Source: Hybos culiciformis
Taxonomy: Eukaryota; Arthropoda; Insecta; Diptera; Hybotidae
DNA: 64,000 nt
NCBI GenBank assembly: GCA_964007475.1
Contig: OZ023275.1
Span: forward strand, 11,387,829-11,451,828
Direction: 5' to 3'
This document shows positions 12,383-22,610 of this stretch, piece after piece; the stretch's first letter is position 1; each line of letters starts with the position of its first letter. Position numbers and translations under genes: made by a program. The notes under the pieces are model-generated. The model made no database searches. It was not told the origin of the DNA and saw only the letters and a program-made list of their open reading frames with translations.

Positions 12383-12535
12383 TTAAATAGAGTTATAAAT
12401 GTTACTCAACTTATCTGTATCTGTCTGTGCGTTCAACGTATTTCTTGTTGACTTTATGTGGAGCATTTCAGAAACGTTACGTTTGTATAAATTTGATTCT
12501 ATGTCAAGTATTTTCGGCGTCCAATTGATTTTATG
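12383..12535 (-). pseudogene. Penelope-like element, C-terminal endonuclease fragment
   Basis: The minus-strand frame ends with a ~50-residue segment containing INWTPKILDIESNLYKRNVS and then SEMLHIKSTRNTLNAQTDTD before a stop at 12383. The pattern 'ILD.E....KR..SEMLHI......LN.QTDT..L' is typical of the extreme C-terminus of Penelope-like proteins, after the GIY-YIG nuclease core. The catalytic GIY-YIG part and the reverse transcriptase are absent: upstream the frame runs straight into the inverted terminal-repeat block at 12545-12705. It is therefore a 5'-truncated, dead copy. The stretch from 12382 down to 11745 would be its 3' untranslated region. Confidence 0.65.
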
Positions 12536-12544
12536 ATTGTTATT

Positions 12545-12705
12545 TATTCTATGTAACGTAAAATAATTTGTTAAAAAATTTTTAGTGCTCTGAAGAGGAC
12601 CTACAACAAAGGTCGAAACGTCAGCAAATTTTGAATGTAAATTAATAATCAAAGATTTAATATAAAGGAAAAAAAATTTTTTGTCTGAACAAATTGGTCG
12701 TTTAA
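12545..12705 (+). repeat. Penelope-type terminal repeat with hammerhead-like motif (right, inverted)
   Basis: TGCT at 12586-12589 can pair with AGCA at 12623-12626 (stem I). CTGAAGA lies at 12590-12596, GACCT at 12598-12602 pairs perfectly with AGGTC at 12610-12614 (stem II), and GAAAC at 12615-12619 is followed by GTC ending at 12622, the expected cleavage position. The stem III equivalent is only the AC/GT step, as in minimal Penelope hammerheads. One extra G (12597) lies between the core A and stem II, so activity is uncertain. Confidence 0.5.
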
Positions 12706-12747
12706 TTCATCATAAATATGATTTAGTTAATTTCTCCACCATTTGTT

Positions 12748-12766
12748 GAAGTTAATACTTCTTTAG
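12748..12766 (+). repeat. Helentron-like hairpin terminus (copy b)
   Basis: GAAGTTAATACTTCTTTAG followed by GGCGTTGTATGATATAATT and GTAGGGGGTAAA. It mirrors copy a in the opposite arm of the composite structure. Confidence 0.7.
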
Positions 12767-12992
12767 GGCGTTGTATGATATAATTGAGTAATTCTGTAGG
12801 GGGTAAACATTCATTTTCATTCTACTCATTCGAAATTCGAGTTCAAAAAAACCGACATGGTTTTTGACGTTTCAATACTCAAAAAAATTAGTAGTCATTT
12901 ATAAAAACAAAATAATTTGGCGCGAAAAATTTAAATTAAAATTATTTTTTAAAAATCTTTCGTTTACAAATTATTTAAAACTAAAATTTTTT

Positions 12993-13011
12993 GAAGTTAA
13001 TACTTCTTTAG
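12993..13011 (+). repeat. Helentron-like hairpin terminus (copy c)
   Basis: GAAGTTAATACTTCTTTAG, then GGGCGTTGTATGATATAATT and GTAGGGGGTAAAAATT. It is a second tandem copy of the terminus seen at 12748, with the intervening TTTGGCGCG block duplicated, so the right arm has two units where the left has fewer. Confidence 0.7.
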
Positions 13012-13189
13012 GGGCGTTGTATGATATAATTCAGTTATTCTGTAGGGGGTAAAAATTTAGACTCATTCGACATTCGAGTTCGAAAAAAGCGACATGGTTT
13101 TTTGACGTTTTAGTACTCAAGCCCACTCAATAATCATTTGTCATTTATAAAAACAAAATAATTTGGCGCGAAAAATTTAAATTCAAATT

Positions 13190-13662
13190 TGTGCTTCACC
13201 CTTAAAAAAATTTAAGAATTTAAAATTCTGAATTTTAAATTCCTAATGTATTTTGTTAGAGTGATTTATTGTCAAAAAAAAAGTTTTCGGGTAAACACTT
13301 TTTTTCATAAATCACAAATATTACAAACAAAGCTGTCAGAGTAGGATTTTCTTTCCCTAAATTTAGAGAATTTTATTATATCGGCGCAAAAATTATGAAC
13401 AAAAAATTACTGTACAAGGAAAATCTCAGGAAATTTGCGGAATTTTTTTTATGTGGCGTGTTAGTGCGATAAATTTTTTTTGATTTTGATAATTAGAATG
13501 ACAGAACTTGAATTTCAAAAAAATTATTTTGTTGCTGTGAATTTCAAAAACACGTTCTGAGGCGTGTATTTGAAATTTAAAACAACAAAAAAAAATTTGA
13601 AATTTTACACTAGCAAAAATTCAGAATTTGAAATTTTTAAATTTTTTTAAGGGTGAAGCACA
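13190..13662. mobile_element. MITE with GTGCTTCACCC terminal inverted repeats
   Basis: Left end GTGCTTCACCCTTAAAAAAA (from 13191) and right end TTTTTTTAAGGGTGAAGCAC are perfect inverses, and similarity extends to about 45 bp. It interrupts the AT-rich block of the right arm. The uninterrupted form of that block is found in the left arm (inverse of 11120-11150), and comparison with it gives a 3-4 bp target duplication (ATT or AATT). No coding capacity is seen. Confidence 0.8.
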
Positions 13663-13724
13663 ATTATTTTTTAAAAATCTTTCGTTTACAAATTATTTAA
13701 AATTAAAATTTTTTTTTCATAATA

Positions 13725-14458
13725 GGTAGCTCTGATGAAATAAAGATTATCTGACCAAAAATTTTGGGTAGAGACCTACGGTTAGAGCCTTCCGTGCTCA
13801 AAATATGCAAAAAAAAAATTTTTAATAATAGGTAGCGCCGGTGAAATAAAGGAGGGATGGCAATAAGGCCGCGATGATTTTGATTGCGGTCTTATTTCAT
13901 TTTTCAAAATGAAGTAAGGCCGCGAAGACTTTTTGGCGGTCTTATTTCATTTTTCAAAATGAAATAAGACCGCAACAAAAAACCTATCGCGGCCTTATTT
14001 CATGCGGCCTTATTTCACTACGCCGAAATAAAGATCACCTGCCAAAAAATTTTGGGTAGGGAGGTACGGTTAGGGTCTTCCCAGCTCAAAATATGCAAAA
14101 AAATTTCAAAATTTCCTGTAAAATAAAGATTACGTGACCAAAAATTTTGGGTAGGGAGCTACGGTTAGGGTCATCCCGCTTCAAAATATACAAAAAAAAA
14201 ATTTTTTTCAAAATAGGTAGATCCGGTGAAATAAAGATTACCTGCCCAAAAATGTTGGGTAGGGAACTACGGTTAAGGTCTTCCTGGCTCAAAGTATGCA
14301 AAAAAAATTTTTTTCAAAATAGGTAGTGCCGGTGCAATAAAGATTACCTGCCCACTAATTTTCGGTAGGCAACTACGGTTAGGGTCGTCCCGGCTCAAAG
14401 CATACAAAAAAAAATGTTTTTCAAAATCGATAGCTTTGGTGAAATAAAGATTACCTGG
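13725..14458 (-). repeat. ~100-bp tandem units (right arm, inverted)
   Basis: About six units with GTAGCKCCGGTGAAATAAAG, ACCTGCCCAAAAATTTTGGG, TACGGTTAGGGTC and CTCAAAATATGCAAAA. These are the complements of the phrases in the left-arm units. One unit is interrupted by the palindromic insert at 13849-14024. Confidence 0.8.
13849..14024. repeat. Palindromic insert with GCGGTCTTATTTCA motifs
   Basis: A ~175-bp block, less AT-rich than its surroundings, splits a tandem unit right after GGTGAAATAAAG, and the unit resumes with GAAATAAAGATCACCTGCC. It contains a perfect 18-bp inverted repeat at 13936-13973 (GCGGTCTTATTTCATTTT and its inverse, two-base spacer) and further copies of AAGGCCGC. Its own ends are probably GGCCGC/GCGGCC-bearing inverted repeats. 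Confidence 0.65.
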
Positions 14459-14640
14459 ACTGCTCAGTACAAAATGTAAATTAAAATAAAAATCAGTCTA
14501 ACAGTCCAAAAGCAGTCCATTATTTGTAGCCACTGTTATTTCATAATTTAAAGCTTTTAAGTATTAACACCTTTCGGCAGTTCGGGAAGACCCTAACCGT
14601 AGCTATGACTGCTTGGTGTGTTTTTTTGGTATCTGTTCCA
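14459..14640. repeat. Foldback end unit, right copy (degenerate)
   Basis: Inverse of the unit at 9170-9416, sharing CAGTACAAAATGTAAATTAA, AGCAGTCCATTATTTGTAG and a terminal ATGACTGCTTGGTGTG. A piece of tandem unit (GGGAAGACCCTAACCGTAGC) interrupts it between CAGTTC and ATGACTGC, which points to conversion or template switching between neighbouring repeats. One of its two arms is reduced. Confidence 0.7.
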
Positions 14641-15143
14641 CTTTAAGAAGTGATGATTTTCTGATGATAAACTACATCGTAGTGCGTTATAGTAAATAGT
14701 AAAATACACAATTTTCGAAGAAAAACCAATAAAGTCTTAAAAATTGATTTGTATGTGGTTGCAACTGATGAAACTGGTGAACAAAAGCTACAAGAGAGGT
14801 ATGAATTTCAACATTTTGGCTGGCTAAAAAAATATCCATCATATGGCAACTTAAAAAAATAATGAAAAAAGAAACGAAACGAACACGATTCGTTTTTTTT
14901 TTGTTGTCTGTCTTTTATTTGTCGTTCTACGGGAGAGTTTGTATTGTATTCGAATTTGTGTCTCGCATTTATTTTTTTTTTTTTGTTAAAAATTTAAATA
15001 AAATTAGTTAATTTATATTTTGAGGTGTGGTGGAATTTTACTTTTAAATTTGAAATAATTTTTATAAATATAATAAAAAGCATTAAAATTATAAGAAATA
15101 TAGTTAATTTTAATTAATAAAATAAAATAAGATAGAAAGAACA
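14641..15143. promoter_or_regulatory. Upstream region of lachesin
   Basis: About 500 bp between the fold-back structure and the lachesin ATG. No transposon end is recognised. A stretch around 14905-14965 (GTCTGTC...GTCGTTCTACGGGAGAG...GTGTCTCGC) is less AT-rich than its surroundings and is a plausible transcription start or 5' untranslated region. The ATG at 15144 sits in AGAACAATG, an acceptable insect initiation context. Confidence 0.4.
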
Positions 15144-18100
15144 ATGCTTTGCTTCTGCAAGAAGATAAAATCTGGTGGAAAAAGTGACGCGTCGCTTTTT
15201 TCATTAATTTCATCAAATTTTTTGAATTTTTCTTTCAATATATTACTTCTTATGATGTTATTAGCATCAAAATCTGCTGATGGTGAACGTACTCCAACAA
15301 TTTCGTATATAACTCAAGAACAAATTAAAGATATTGGTAGTGCTGTTGAATTCGAATGCTCAGTTCATTATGGATCCGATTATTCAGTTGTTTGGATAAA
15401 AGTTAATCAAAATGATACAGTATTTTTATCAACTGGTTCAATGTTAATTATTAAAGATTCACGTTTTGAAATCCGTTACGATCCAAATTCATCAACATAT
15501 AAATTAAAAATTAAAGATATTCAAGAAACTGATGCTGGAATGTATCAATGTGAAATTGTTATTTCAGTTGTTAATAAAGTTGTAGCTAGAGTACCATTAT
15601 CAGTTCGAAGACCACCAATAATATCCGATAATTCAACACAATCAATTGTCGCATCCGAAGGTAATTCAGTGCAAATGGAATGTTATGCACATGGTTATCC
15701 AACGCCAACGATTACATGGAGCCGTGAAAATAATGCAATTCTTCCAACAGGTGAGCATAAATTTTTTATTTTATTTTTTCTTATTGTTTTACTTAGGTAC
15801 TATCCAAGTACCAATCAATTAATTTTTTTGTGTGCAACATTTGAAAACTGTCGAATTTATTGCTTTACAGGTAGCTTCTTGATTCAGAAGTTCAGAAGGA
15901 AAGCAATTAAAAATTATTTAAATAAATTAATCTCGAAATAAACTTTATTTGTGACTTTAAATTACATTAACAAATAAATTAAAACATATTTGGTATTTAA
16001 AATCTAATGATCAAAAAGTGGTTTTAGCTAACTTCTTAAACTTGTTAATCATGAGTTTCAGTATGAAAAAAAAATTAAACGCATATTGTTGACAAATACT
16101 GTGTTTGTTTTAAAATCTTTTTATTCAATATTAAAGACATCAAATATTTAAGATTTAATAATGTGAGATTGAAAAAAGGATTTTTATGTCTACTAAATTA
16201 TCCTGAGATTATCTTAAATTATTAATATTGATTATTATCAAATATAATAATTACTTCCGAATAATATTGAATTTCAATAAAAATCATGCTTAAGTATCAA
16301 TTTCATTATATTTGGTTTTTGTTTTTGTTAAAAATAAAATTTTCACAAAAAGTGGTTATAAATGTCTCAATAATTGTTTGTATTTTGTTTTTTTTTTTAT
16401 TATAAAATCCGAATCCGGCATATATTTTTATTGATTTTAAATAAATATTTGATTTTTTTTGAGTTGAGATGGCTTTAAATCATAATTATATGGGTAGTTC
16501 CACGGAAACTGGCCGATTCGATGTTACCACACTTTTTTGGGCAAACAGTATAAATATTAATAATTTTAATCTTGAAAATAAATTATATTAATTATTACCA
16601 TTTGGGGCAAATAAAAAAAAAATGTAAATATTTACTGTTATTATCAAAAGTTTCAGCTTAAAGACTGATTTTGTCATTCCCGTGGCTGTTACTAAGTATT
16701 GTTCGTATTCAAAACTAAAATTCGTTATTTTAATATTCAATAAATACTTCACAAATTGTATTATTAAAAAAAGTTGAGAAAGTACAGATTGGTTTCTTCT
16801 ATTAATTTATGATTGTTACCGTGTCAGTAAGAATTTCAAACGTCTTAGAATTATGTTAAAAAAAAACATTAGAAGTAATATAATTTAAAATCGCGATTTT
16901 AGTTGGCTAAGTTAATACATTTTTTTTTGATATTGTTAGTTATGATATTTAAATCGAGTAAAATAAACCGGTTGCGAACAGTTATTTCAAATTTTTTTAT
17001 AATTCACAACTATTTTATCATTACCGTGATAAGTGTTTTTTTAATTGAAATAATAAAAAATATTTTTTAATCAATTTTATTTAGATTTCTCTGTTTTTTC
17101 TTTTAATTTAATTGATTAAGAATTTTAAATATTTCGAAGTTTTCCAATAAATTAAGGAAAAACAGCTTTTTTGTCATTACCGTGGTTACTGTGTCCAACC
17201 CCGATAATCGAGTAACCGAGTACTCGTCGATTTTGAGGATTTTCGCATTACTCGGTTAACCGGTTAATTTCAAAGCCTCTCATGCATTTTTTGACTATTT
17301 TCTCCGGGTTGCAGGAACCATAAACTCGATTTCTCGTACTTAAAATGTATTAGTTGAGAGGGCATTCTTCAGTTAGACATCTGGGTAGAAATTTTTAACA
17401 AATTTATCACGTAAAATAAAGTTTTTTCCAACTAAGTTTTATTCGATAATCTATTTGTACTTAGTCAAAGCAATTTTAAAGTACACATTATTTTTTCTAA
17501 TTAAATCAAATTTCATTTTATCATTCTAAGAAATTTTATTATAATTTTTTTTGTAATTGAACGGAGTTCATTGTTCTAATTTTGTTTTCAGGGAATAATA
17601 TTTTTATTTTTACAATAATCAGAAATTTGTCAATTACTTAATAATTTAATTAATGTTGACAGGCAAAATAAGATATATGAGCTCTTTTTTTGAAAGTGGT
17701 CTAAGTCCACTTTTTAAAAAAAATGAGTTAATGATAATTTTAGTAAGATATAGCCACCTTCTCTCCATATTTACATGAAAAATGATACATGAAAAAATGG
17801 ACTTTCAAAAAAACCTGTTCATATATACTTCCGTCTTGTTATAATTTGTTTCTTTTTAAAAAAGATTTGAAATTAAAAAATTAAATTATTAAGCTCCATT
17901 TACATTTGGCAATTAAATCAGGCAAGTAAGAACATTTTACTTGCTTAAAATGACTTGAGAAAGTAAAATTGCTCTTACTTGCCTGATTTACTTTTCATAT
18001 ATGGCCAACTAATTTAGTCAAGTGGCGAGTAATTTTGTAATTTAGTAGTCTGAACAACAACATCCAGTCCAGTAGTTTAGTAAATGACTGAACTACTTGA

Positions 18101-19992
18101 CTAAATACTGAATTATTTTTACTTATTTGGGCGAGTAGAAGATTATTTACTTTGTTGCGTTGCCTGTTCATCTTGCAAATACACTAGCTACTAATGCAAT
18201 GTATAACAATTTAAAGTGCGAAATTTGGTACTGACTCAATCACTAATTTTCGGCACTCGACTAAATAACTTGGCCACATGCGAACAATGAATAAAGCTTA
18301 AGTTTGCGTATCAATCAGAAAACTTGCTGTTGTTTATTAAAAAATATATATTCTTTTTTTTTTTGGTGAATCTAACCTCTAGCCTGACAATAATTGATAA
18401 CCTTTCTTCAGTATTTATTTTGTTTTTCATTTAAAACTTAAATTAGTTGTCAGAATCAACATTTATTTTATTTTAGAAATTTTATTAATGATAGAATAGA
18501 ACTCAAGGTTAAAAAGAAAATATTTTTCGCATCTTAAGATGTTTTTTTTTAAGCTTTGTAATGAAACTTGACTATGATATATATTTTAATGCGTTGGAGA
18601 TCGTTATGTTGTATTTAGTGCTATAGAATTTAGATCACTAAATGGAGTATTATATGCATCAATACACATGAAATCATTTAGGTGCATCTGCGTAAATAAT
18701 GAAAAATTTTAGATGCATCAGCGTAAATAATGATATCATTTAGATGTCAAACAAACATAATATCTCTCACAATATTTCAATACAGCCAAATACAAAAAAA
18801 AAAGAGAAAAAATGAGAAGAAAAAATATTCTCTCTTTGCAACTACCTCTCCCCTACGCATTAAAACAGTATATTAGATATGTAAACAAAATTTGTTATAC
18901 AACTCGTTCTGTATTTACACAAAAATACATTGACACTTGTCAATTTATATCATTCGACCTTCGGTCTCGTGATAGAAGTATTGACTCGTGTCAATGTATT
19001 TTTGTGTATACAGAACTCTTAATTAATAACAAATTTAGTTTACATATACAATAATCTACTAATTACATTAACTCATAAAAAAAATTAGTCGTTTAAATAT
19101 AGTTACATTTTTTTTTTCTAGAGTAAGCGTAGTTATAAATTTGAATAATTAATGAAAATGAGAACATGATGATTTGAAACAAAAAAAAAATTAACTATGA
19201 TAAAATGATAAAATGATTTGAATTAAAAAAATTATCAATATTAATGTCGCTTTTTATTGTCATCTAAAGAAAATTATAACTACCAACAATTTTCAACTCA
19301 TCGATGACGAAAACTAAAATTAAAAAATTATTAGTTTTAAAATGCTTAAATTCACAATTTACAATTATTTATAACCCAATTTTCCCTTATAAAAAAAAAG
19401 TTGAATTTGCTTGTAATATTGAAAATTGTGGGATTGTATTTTGCACATACTATTTTTAATAAAATAATATTATCACCATTTTATAAACACATTTTATTTG
19501 TTTATATTATTTTCAGGTAGCGCTACTTATGTTGGAAATATTTTAAAAATCACTTCGGTAAAGAAAGAAGATCATGGTACGTACTACTGTGTAGCTGATA
19601 ACGGAGTCGCTAAAGGTGATAAATATAATGTCAATTTAGAAGTTGAGTTCGCTCCCGTAGTTACAATACCACGACCACGATTGGGTCAGGCTCTCCAATA
19701 CGATATAGATTTAGAATGTCACGTCGAAGCATATCCACCAGCTGCAATTGTTTGGGTTAAAGACGATAAACAACTTTCAAATAATCAACATTACAGTATT
19801 TCGCATTTTGCTACTGCATATGAATTCACAGATTCTACTATAAGAATTATTTCAGCTGAGAAGAGACAATATGGCGATTATGTATGCAAAGCTGTTAATA
19901 AACTCGGCGCATCTGAAGGAAAAGTTAATTTGTTTGAAACTGTTATTCCTGTTTGTCCGCCAGCTTGTTCACCTACTCGTAGATTTACATAA
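15144..19992 (+). CDS. Lac: Lachesin, GPI-family Ig cell-adhesion protein
   Basis: Exons 15144-15750 and 19517-19992 join in phase 1 (AACAG/GTGAGC ... TTTTCAG/GTAGCG, splitting a Gly codon) to give 360 residues, close to insect lachesins. A hydrophobic segment at residues 29-42 is the likely signal peptide. Three Ig domains follow with cysteine pairs C72/C136, C180/C227 and C270/C326, each second cysteine in the usual D-x-G/Y-x-Y-x-C setting. Segments such as RPRLGQALQYDIDLECHVEA, LSNNQHYSISHFATAYEFTD and ETVIPVCPPAC are strongly lachesin-like. Lachesin is an extracellular adhesion protein of neurons and of septate junctions, where it supports tracheal and epithelial barrier function. Oddity: after CPPAC the frame ends SPTRRFT with no hydrophobic GPI-attachment tail. 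Either the true last exon is elsewhere, the gene end is altered, or this isoform is not membrane-anchored. Confidence 0.93.
16490..17190. mobile_element. Possible TIR element in lachesin intron
   Basis: GGTAGTTCCACGGAAACTGG near the left and TTGTCATTACCGTGGTTACT near the right are loosely inverse, and ATTCCCGTGG / ATTACCGTG phrases recur inside. No target duplication was found, so the boundaries are approximate. Confidence 0.35.
17889..18301. mobile_element. piggyBac-like MITE with TTAA ends
   Basis: TTAA at 17889-17892 and 18298-18301 flank the body 17893-18297. The left end GCTCCATTTACATTTGGC and the inverse of the right end, GCTTTATTCATTGTTCGC, agree at 12 of 18 positions. TTAA duplication is the hallmark of piggyBac elements. 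Subterminal AGGCAAGTAAG repeats occur in both orientations. There is no transposase frame. Confidence 0.6.
18640..18802. repeat. Fragment related to the 4555-4978 palindrome family
   Basis: Shares TATGCATCAATACACATG and CACAATATTTCAATACAG, followed by CAAATAC and an A-run, with the element at about 4471-4978 (one orientation inverted). Internal phrase GCATCAGCGTAAATAATGA is duplicated. Confidence 0.6.
18906..19016. repeat. Inverted repeat, ~37-bp arms
   Basis: GTTCTGTATTTACACAAAAA... at the left is mirrored by ...TTTTTGTGTATACAGAAC at the right; both arms include ATACATTGACAC. The loop is about 35 bp. A small fold-back element is likely. Confidence 0.65.
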
Positions 19993-20870
19993 ATTTTGTC
20001 TTATTAAATTAATATACAAAAAAAATTAAACTGAGAGCGAGGAAAGTACTCAGCGTCTTCGGACAAAAATTTAATCAGATCTATATTACGCAATTTATTA
20101 TTAATTTAATTATAATTATTGGAACGTAGTTTCTTATCAGACGCTCTTGTGGTAAAATTTGAACACTCAAGTGTTGCTAAACATATGATAAACAAAAAAA
20201 AAAAGGTTAAAAAAAAAATTTTTTTTGGATTTTTAAATTTTGAATTTTTTAAAAATTATTTAAATTCACTATTGAATTGAATGTTTAATTTAATTGAATT
20301 CTAAATATTTATTTTTTTTTAAATAAAAAAAAACTCGAAAACAAATTTATTATTATTATATTATATTTTTGTATTTTTTAAATAAAAAATAAATAAACTC
20401 CCGTCGCTTAAAGTTTTTTTTTTTAATTTTTTTTCTCTTTCCAGTTGGAAGTTTGAAATTGGACTATTTGTTTCGCTTTTTGTTGTCTTGTTGCTTAGTG
20501 CAAAACAGTGGTTGACTTTATTATGCTACGATGGAAATTTTTTAAATTCATATAGATTGATTGGGCATACAATGTCGTACGAATGAAATAAGAACTAACT
20601 TAGAAACTGGATTTTTTTCATACAAAAAAAAACTAACTAATAGCCTTTCCAAACTTATTTTCTTATAATCTTATGATACATTATAGAAATCCGTTCGTGT
20701 TCGTGCTATAAAAAAATTTTGGTATTTAAATATTTTTTAGTTATTTTATATTGTGTTCTTTAGTTTGCATTAATAATTAATGCAAATAAAACAGAAAGAA
20801 TAGTACACATCCAATGAAATTTATAAAATAAAAATCAAAAATTCTATAAAAGTTATCTCTAATACAGACC
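19993..20870 (+). other. Lachesin 3' region
   Basis: Probable 3' untranslated region. AATAAA hexamers lie at about 20321 and 20380-20395. A good splice acceptor (TTTTCTCTTTCCAG) ends at 20447 and is followed by frames rich in Leu/Phe/Val, discussed under findings as a possible alternative C-terminal exon. Confidence 0.45.
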
Positions 20871-20922
20871 TGGGCAAAATGCGGCTCGTAACATAAATTT
20901 ATGCGGCTTCTGACAATTTTTT

Positions 20923-20941
20923 GAAGTTAATACTTCTTTAG
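20923..20941 (+). repeat. Helentron-like hairpin terminus (copy d)
   Basis: GAAGTTAATACTTCTTTAG followed by GCGCGTTGGATGATTTTTGG and TAGAGGGTAAAAATC. The immediately preceding CAGACCTGGGCAAAATGCGG resembles a hAT-type end, so two elements may abut here. Confidence 0.7.
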
Positions 20942-21369
20942 GCGCGTTGGATGATTTTTGGTAGAGGGTAAAAATCTGTTTTCAATTTCGAGTCTCGAAA
21001 ACGCGTGAGATTTTTTTAAAAAAATTTGTACAAAAAAGGGGAAAAAAGAAGACAGAATATAGTAGTCCTATGTAACGAAAAGTAAGAAAATAGGGGTAAG
21101 AACCACAGAATGTAGTATCATATGTTAAAAAGTAAAAACAAATATAAAAGCAGTGAAATATAAGACGTTGTAGCCAGTAGCCTGCAGCATGTAGCATGTA
21201 TTTACGAGAATAAAATAGCGATACTACACACACATAACAAAATACTAACGATGTGTGGATAGCAAAAAACAAAAAAAAAAACCATATAGAATTAAAAAAT
21301 TGTACAATAACAGAATTAAAGATCAACTGATTTTGTTGTTAATATTTATTTAGTTTATTTCCTTTTCAA

Positions 21370-21800
21370 ATTAGTGAAATTCTATCATATGAAACAGAAA
21401 CGCTGTTTGTCTGTTCCGAATAGGCTCCTAAACCGCTCAGCCGATCGTTTTCAAACTTACACCATTTCTTTGTCTCAGATCGAGAGTCGTTATAGGCTGT
21501 TTTAAAATTTGATTGGACTCCTACCTAGCGACCTCCCCTGAGGACCCACTTCAAAAGTTCATCCGATTTCATTCAAATTTGGTATGTGAAAAGAGGAACT
21601 GATTACACACAAATTTCGTAACAAAAAATTTATTTCCGAGTTCATTTAAATTTGGTATGTAAAAAGAAGAAATGATTACACACAAATTTCGTAACAAAGA
21701 ATTTCATTCTAATTTGGCAAATAAAAAGAGGAAACGATTAAACGTAAATTTCGTAACAAAAAATTGATTGATCCTACCCAGCGACCACCACTGGGGGCGG
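21370..21800. repeat. Interspersed repeat with ~65-85-bp internal tandem units
   Basis: Starts near GAAACGCTGTTTGTCTGTTC and contains three or four units with TTCATTCAAATTTGGTATGT, AAAAAGAGGAA and GATTACACACAAATTTCGTA. Related single units appear at 22545-22610 and 26375-26500. There is no coding frame. It is likely the noncoding end of a dispersed transposon, family not identified. Confidence 0.6.
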
Positions 21801-22610
21801 ACTAGCGAATGCATTTTTTTAAAAAAATTTAATTCCCGATTTTCGGAATTGTCTTGAAATGAAATCTGGAATTCCAGTTTATTCCGGAATTTCATATAAA
21901 AATTAGAATATATTAAAAAATTAAATTAAATTATTCTTTAACATAAATTTCAGTGTATTTAGTTCAAAACATTAAAATTATAACAAATTAAATTCAGAAA
22001 TATTTTTTATTAAAATAAAATTTTATACTTTTCAATAAACCAAAAGTGAATAAACTGAATGGAAAAATAAAAATTTGAAACACAAAGTATCCAATGTTTT
22101 ATCATTGAGTTTTAATCGAATTTTTATTGAAAATTTTCCTGCAGCGTTGTTAATAAGTTATATTAGAAATTTTCCAAAAGTGTTCCTCGGGGGCCCCCCT
22201 TGATCACAATATTTAATTTCACTTCGAATTCCAAATAAGTCACTGAACTCGGAACTCCAACTTATTTTGTTAATGTTGATTAATGTGAAAAAAAGTTTTA
22301 TATATTTGCAGACTTGCGATAGCTACTTAGATTTCAATTTTTGTGAATTTTAATGCTTTTTGCCTAAATAATAAAAAAAAAAATAAACAATTGGTCATAT
22401 TTCCCGCCAGTAAAAGTTCTTCCAAATTCGAAAAATTCGAAATTCAGCATTTTGAATTCCGAATTTTTTGAAATTCAAAAACAGGCGCAACTCCGGATTT
22501 CCGGTTTTCCGGTTTTGTATTCCCTAGGACGGACTTCTACTGTTCGTCTGATTTTATTCAAATTTGGTAAATAAAAAGAAGAAACGATTAAACCATATAT
22601 ATATTAAACT

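Larger units (their letters stand above)
9170..14640. repeat. Composite inverted structure around a Penelope fragment
   Basis: Reading inward from both ends gives the same modules in mirror order: the foldback end unit, tandem ~100-bp units, an AT-rich block containing TTTGGCGCG (or its complement), a hairpin terminus plus GTAGGGGGTAAA, then a Penelope-type repeat. Left arm is about 9170-11740, right arm about 12545-14640, centre about 11741-12544. Arms are not identical: the left has a 12-bp minisatellite (9577-10818), the right has a TIR element (13190-13662) and a palindromic insert (13849-14024). Confidence 0.7.
15751..19516 (+). other. Lachesin intron, loaded with small transposons
   Basis: 3,766 bp with canonical ends. 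It contains a possible TIR element around 16490-17190 with CCACGG-type ends, a less AT-rich repeat near 17190-17280 (CCCCGATAATCGAGTAACCG), a piggyBac-like MITE (17889-18301), a relative of the 4555 palindrome (18640-18802) and an inverted repeat (18906-19016). Reading into the intron adds 62 non-homologous residues before a stop at 15941. Confidence 0.85.

Noticed and set aside
9170..14640. CRISPR-like or bacterial repeat array
   Set aside because: Units are contiguous or mirror-ordered without unique spacers of constant size, and the window has spliced insect genes.
19498..19516. Independent start for the second lachesin exon
   Set aside because: The open frame extends a few codons into TTTTATTATTTTCAG, which is a splice acceptor, and there is no in-frame ATG there; the phase-1 junction with 15750 gives a continuous second Ig domain.
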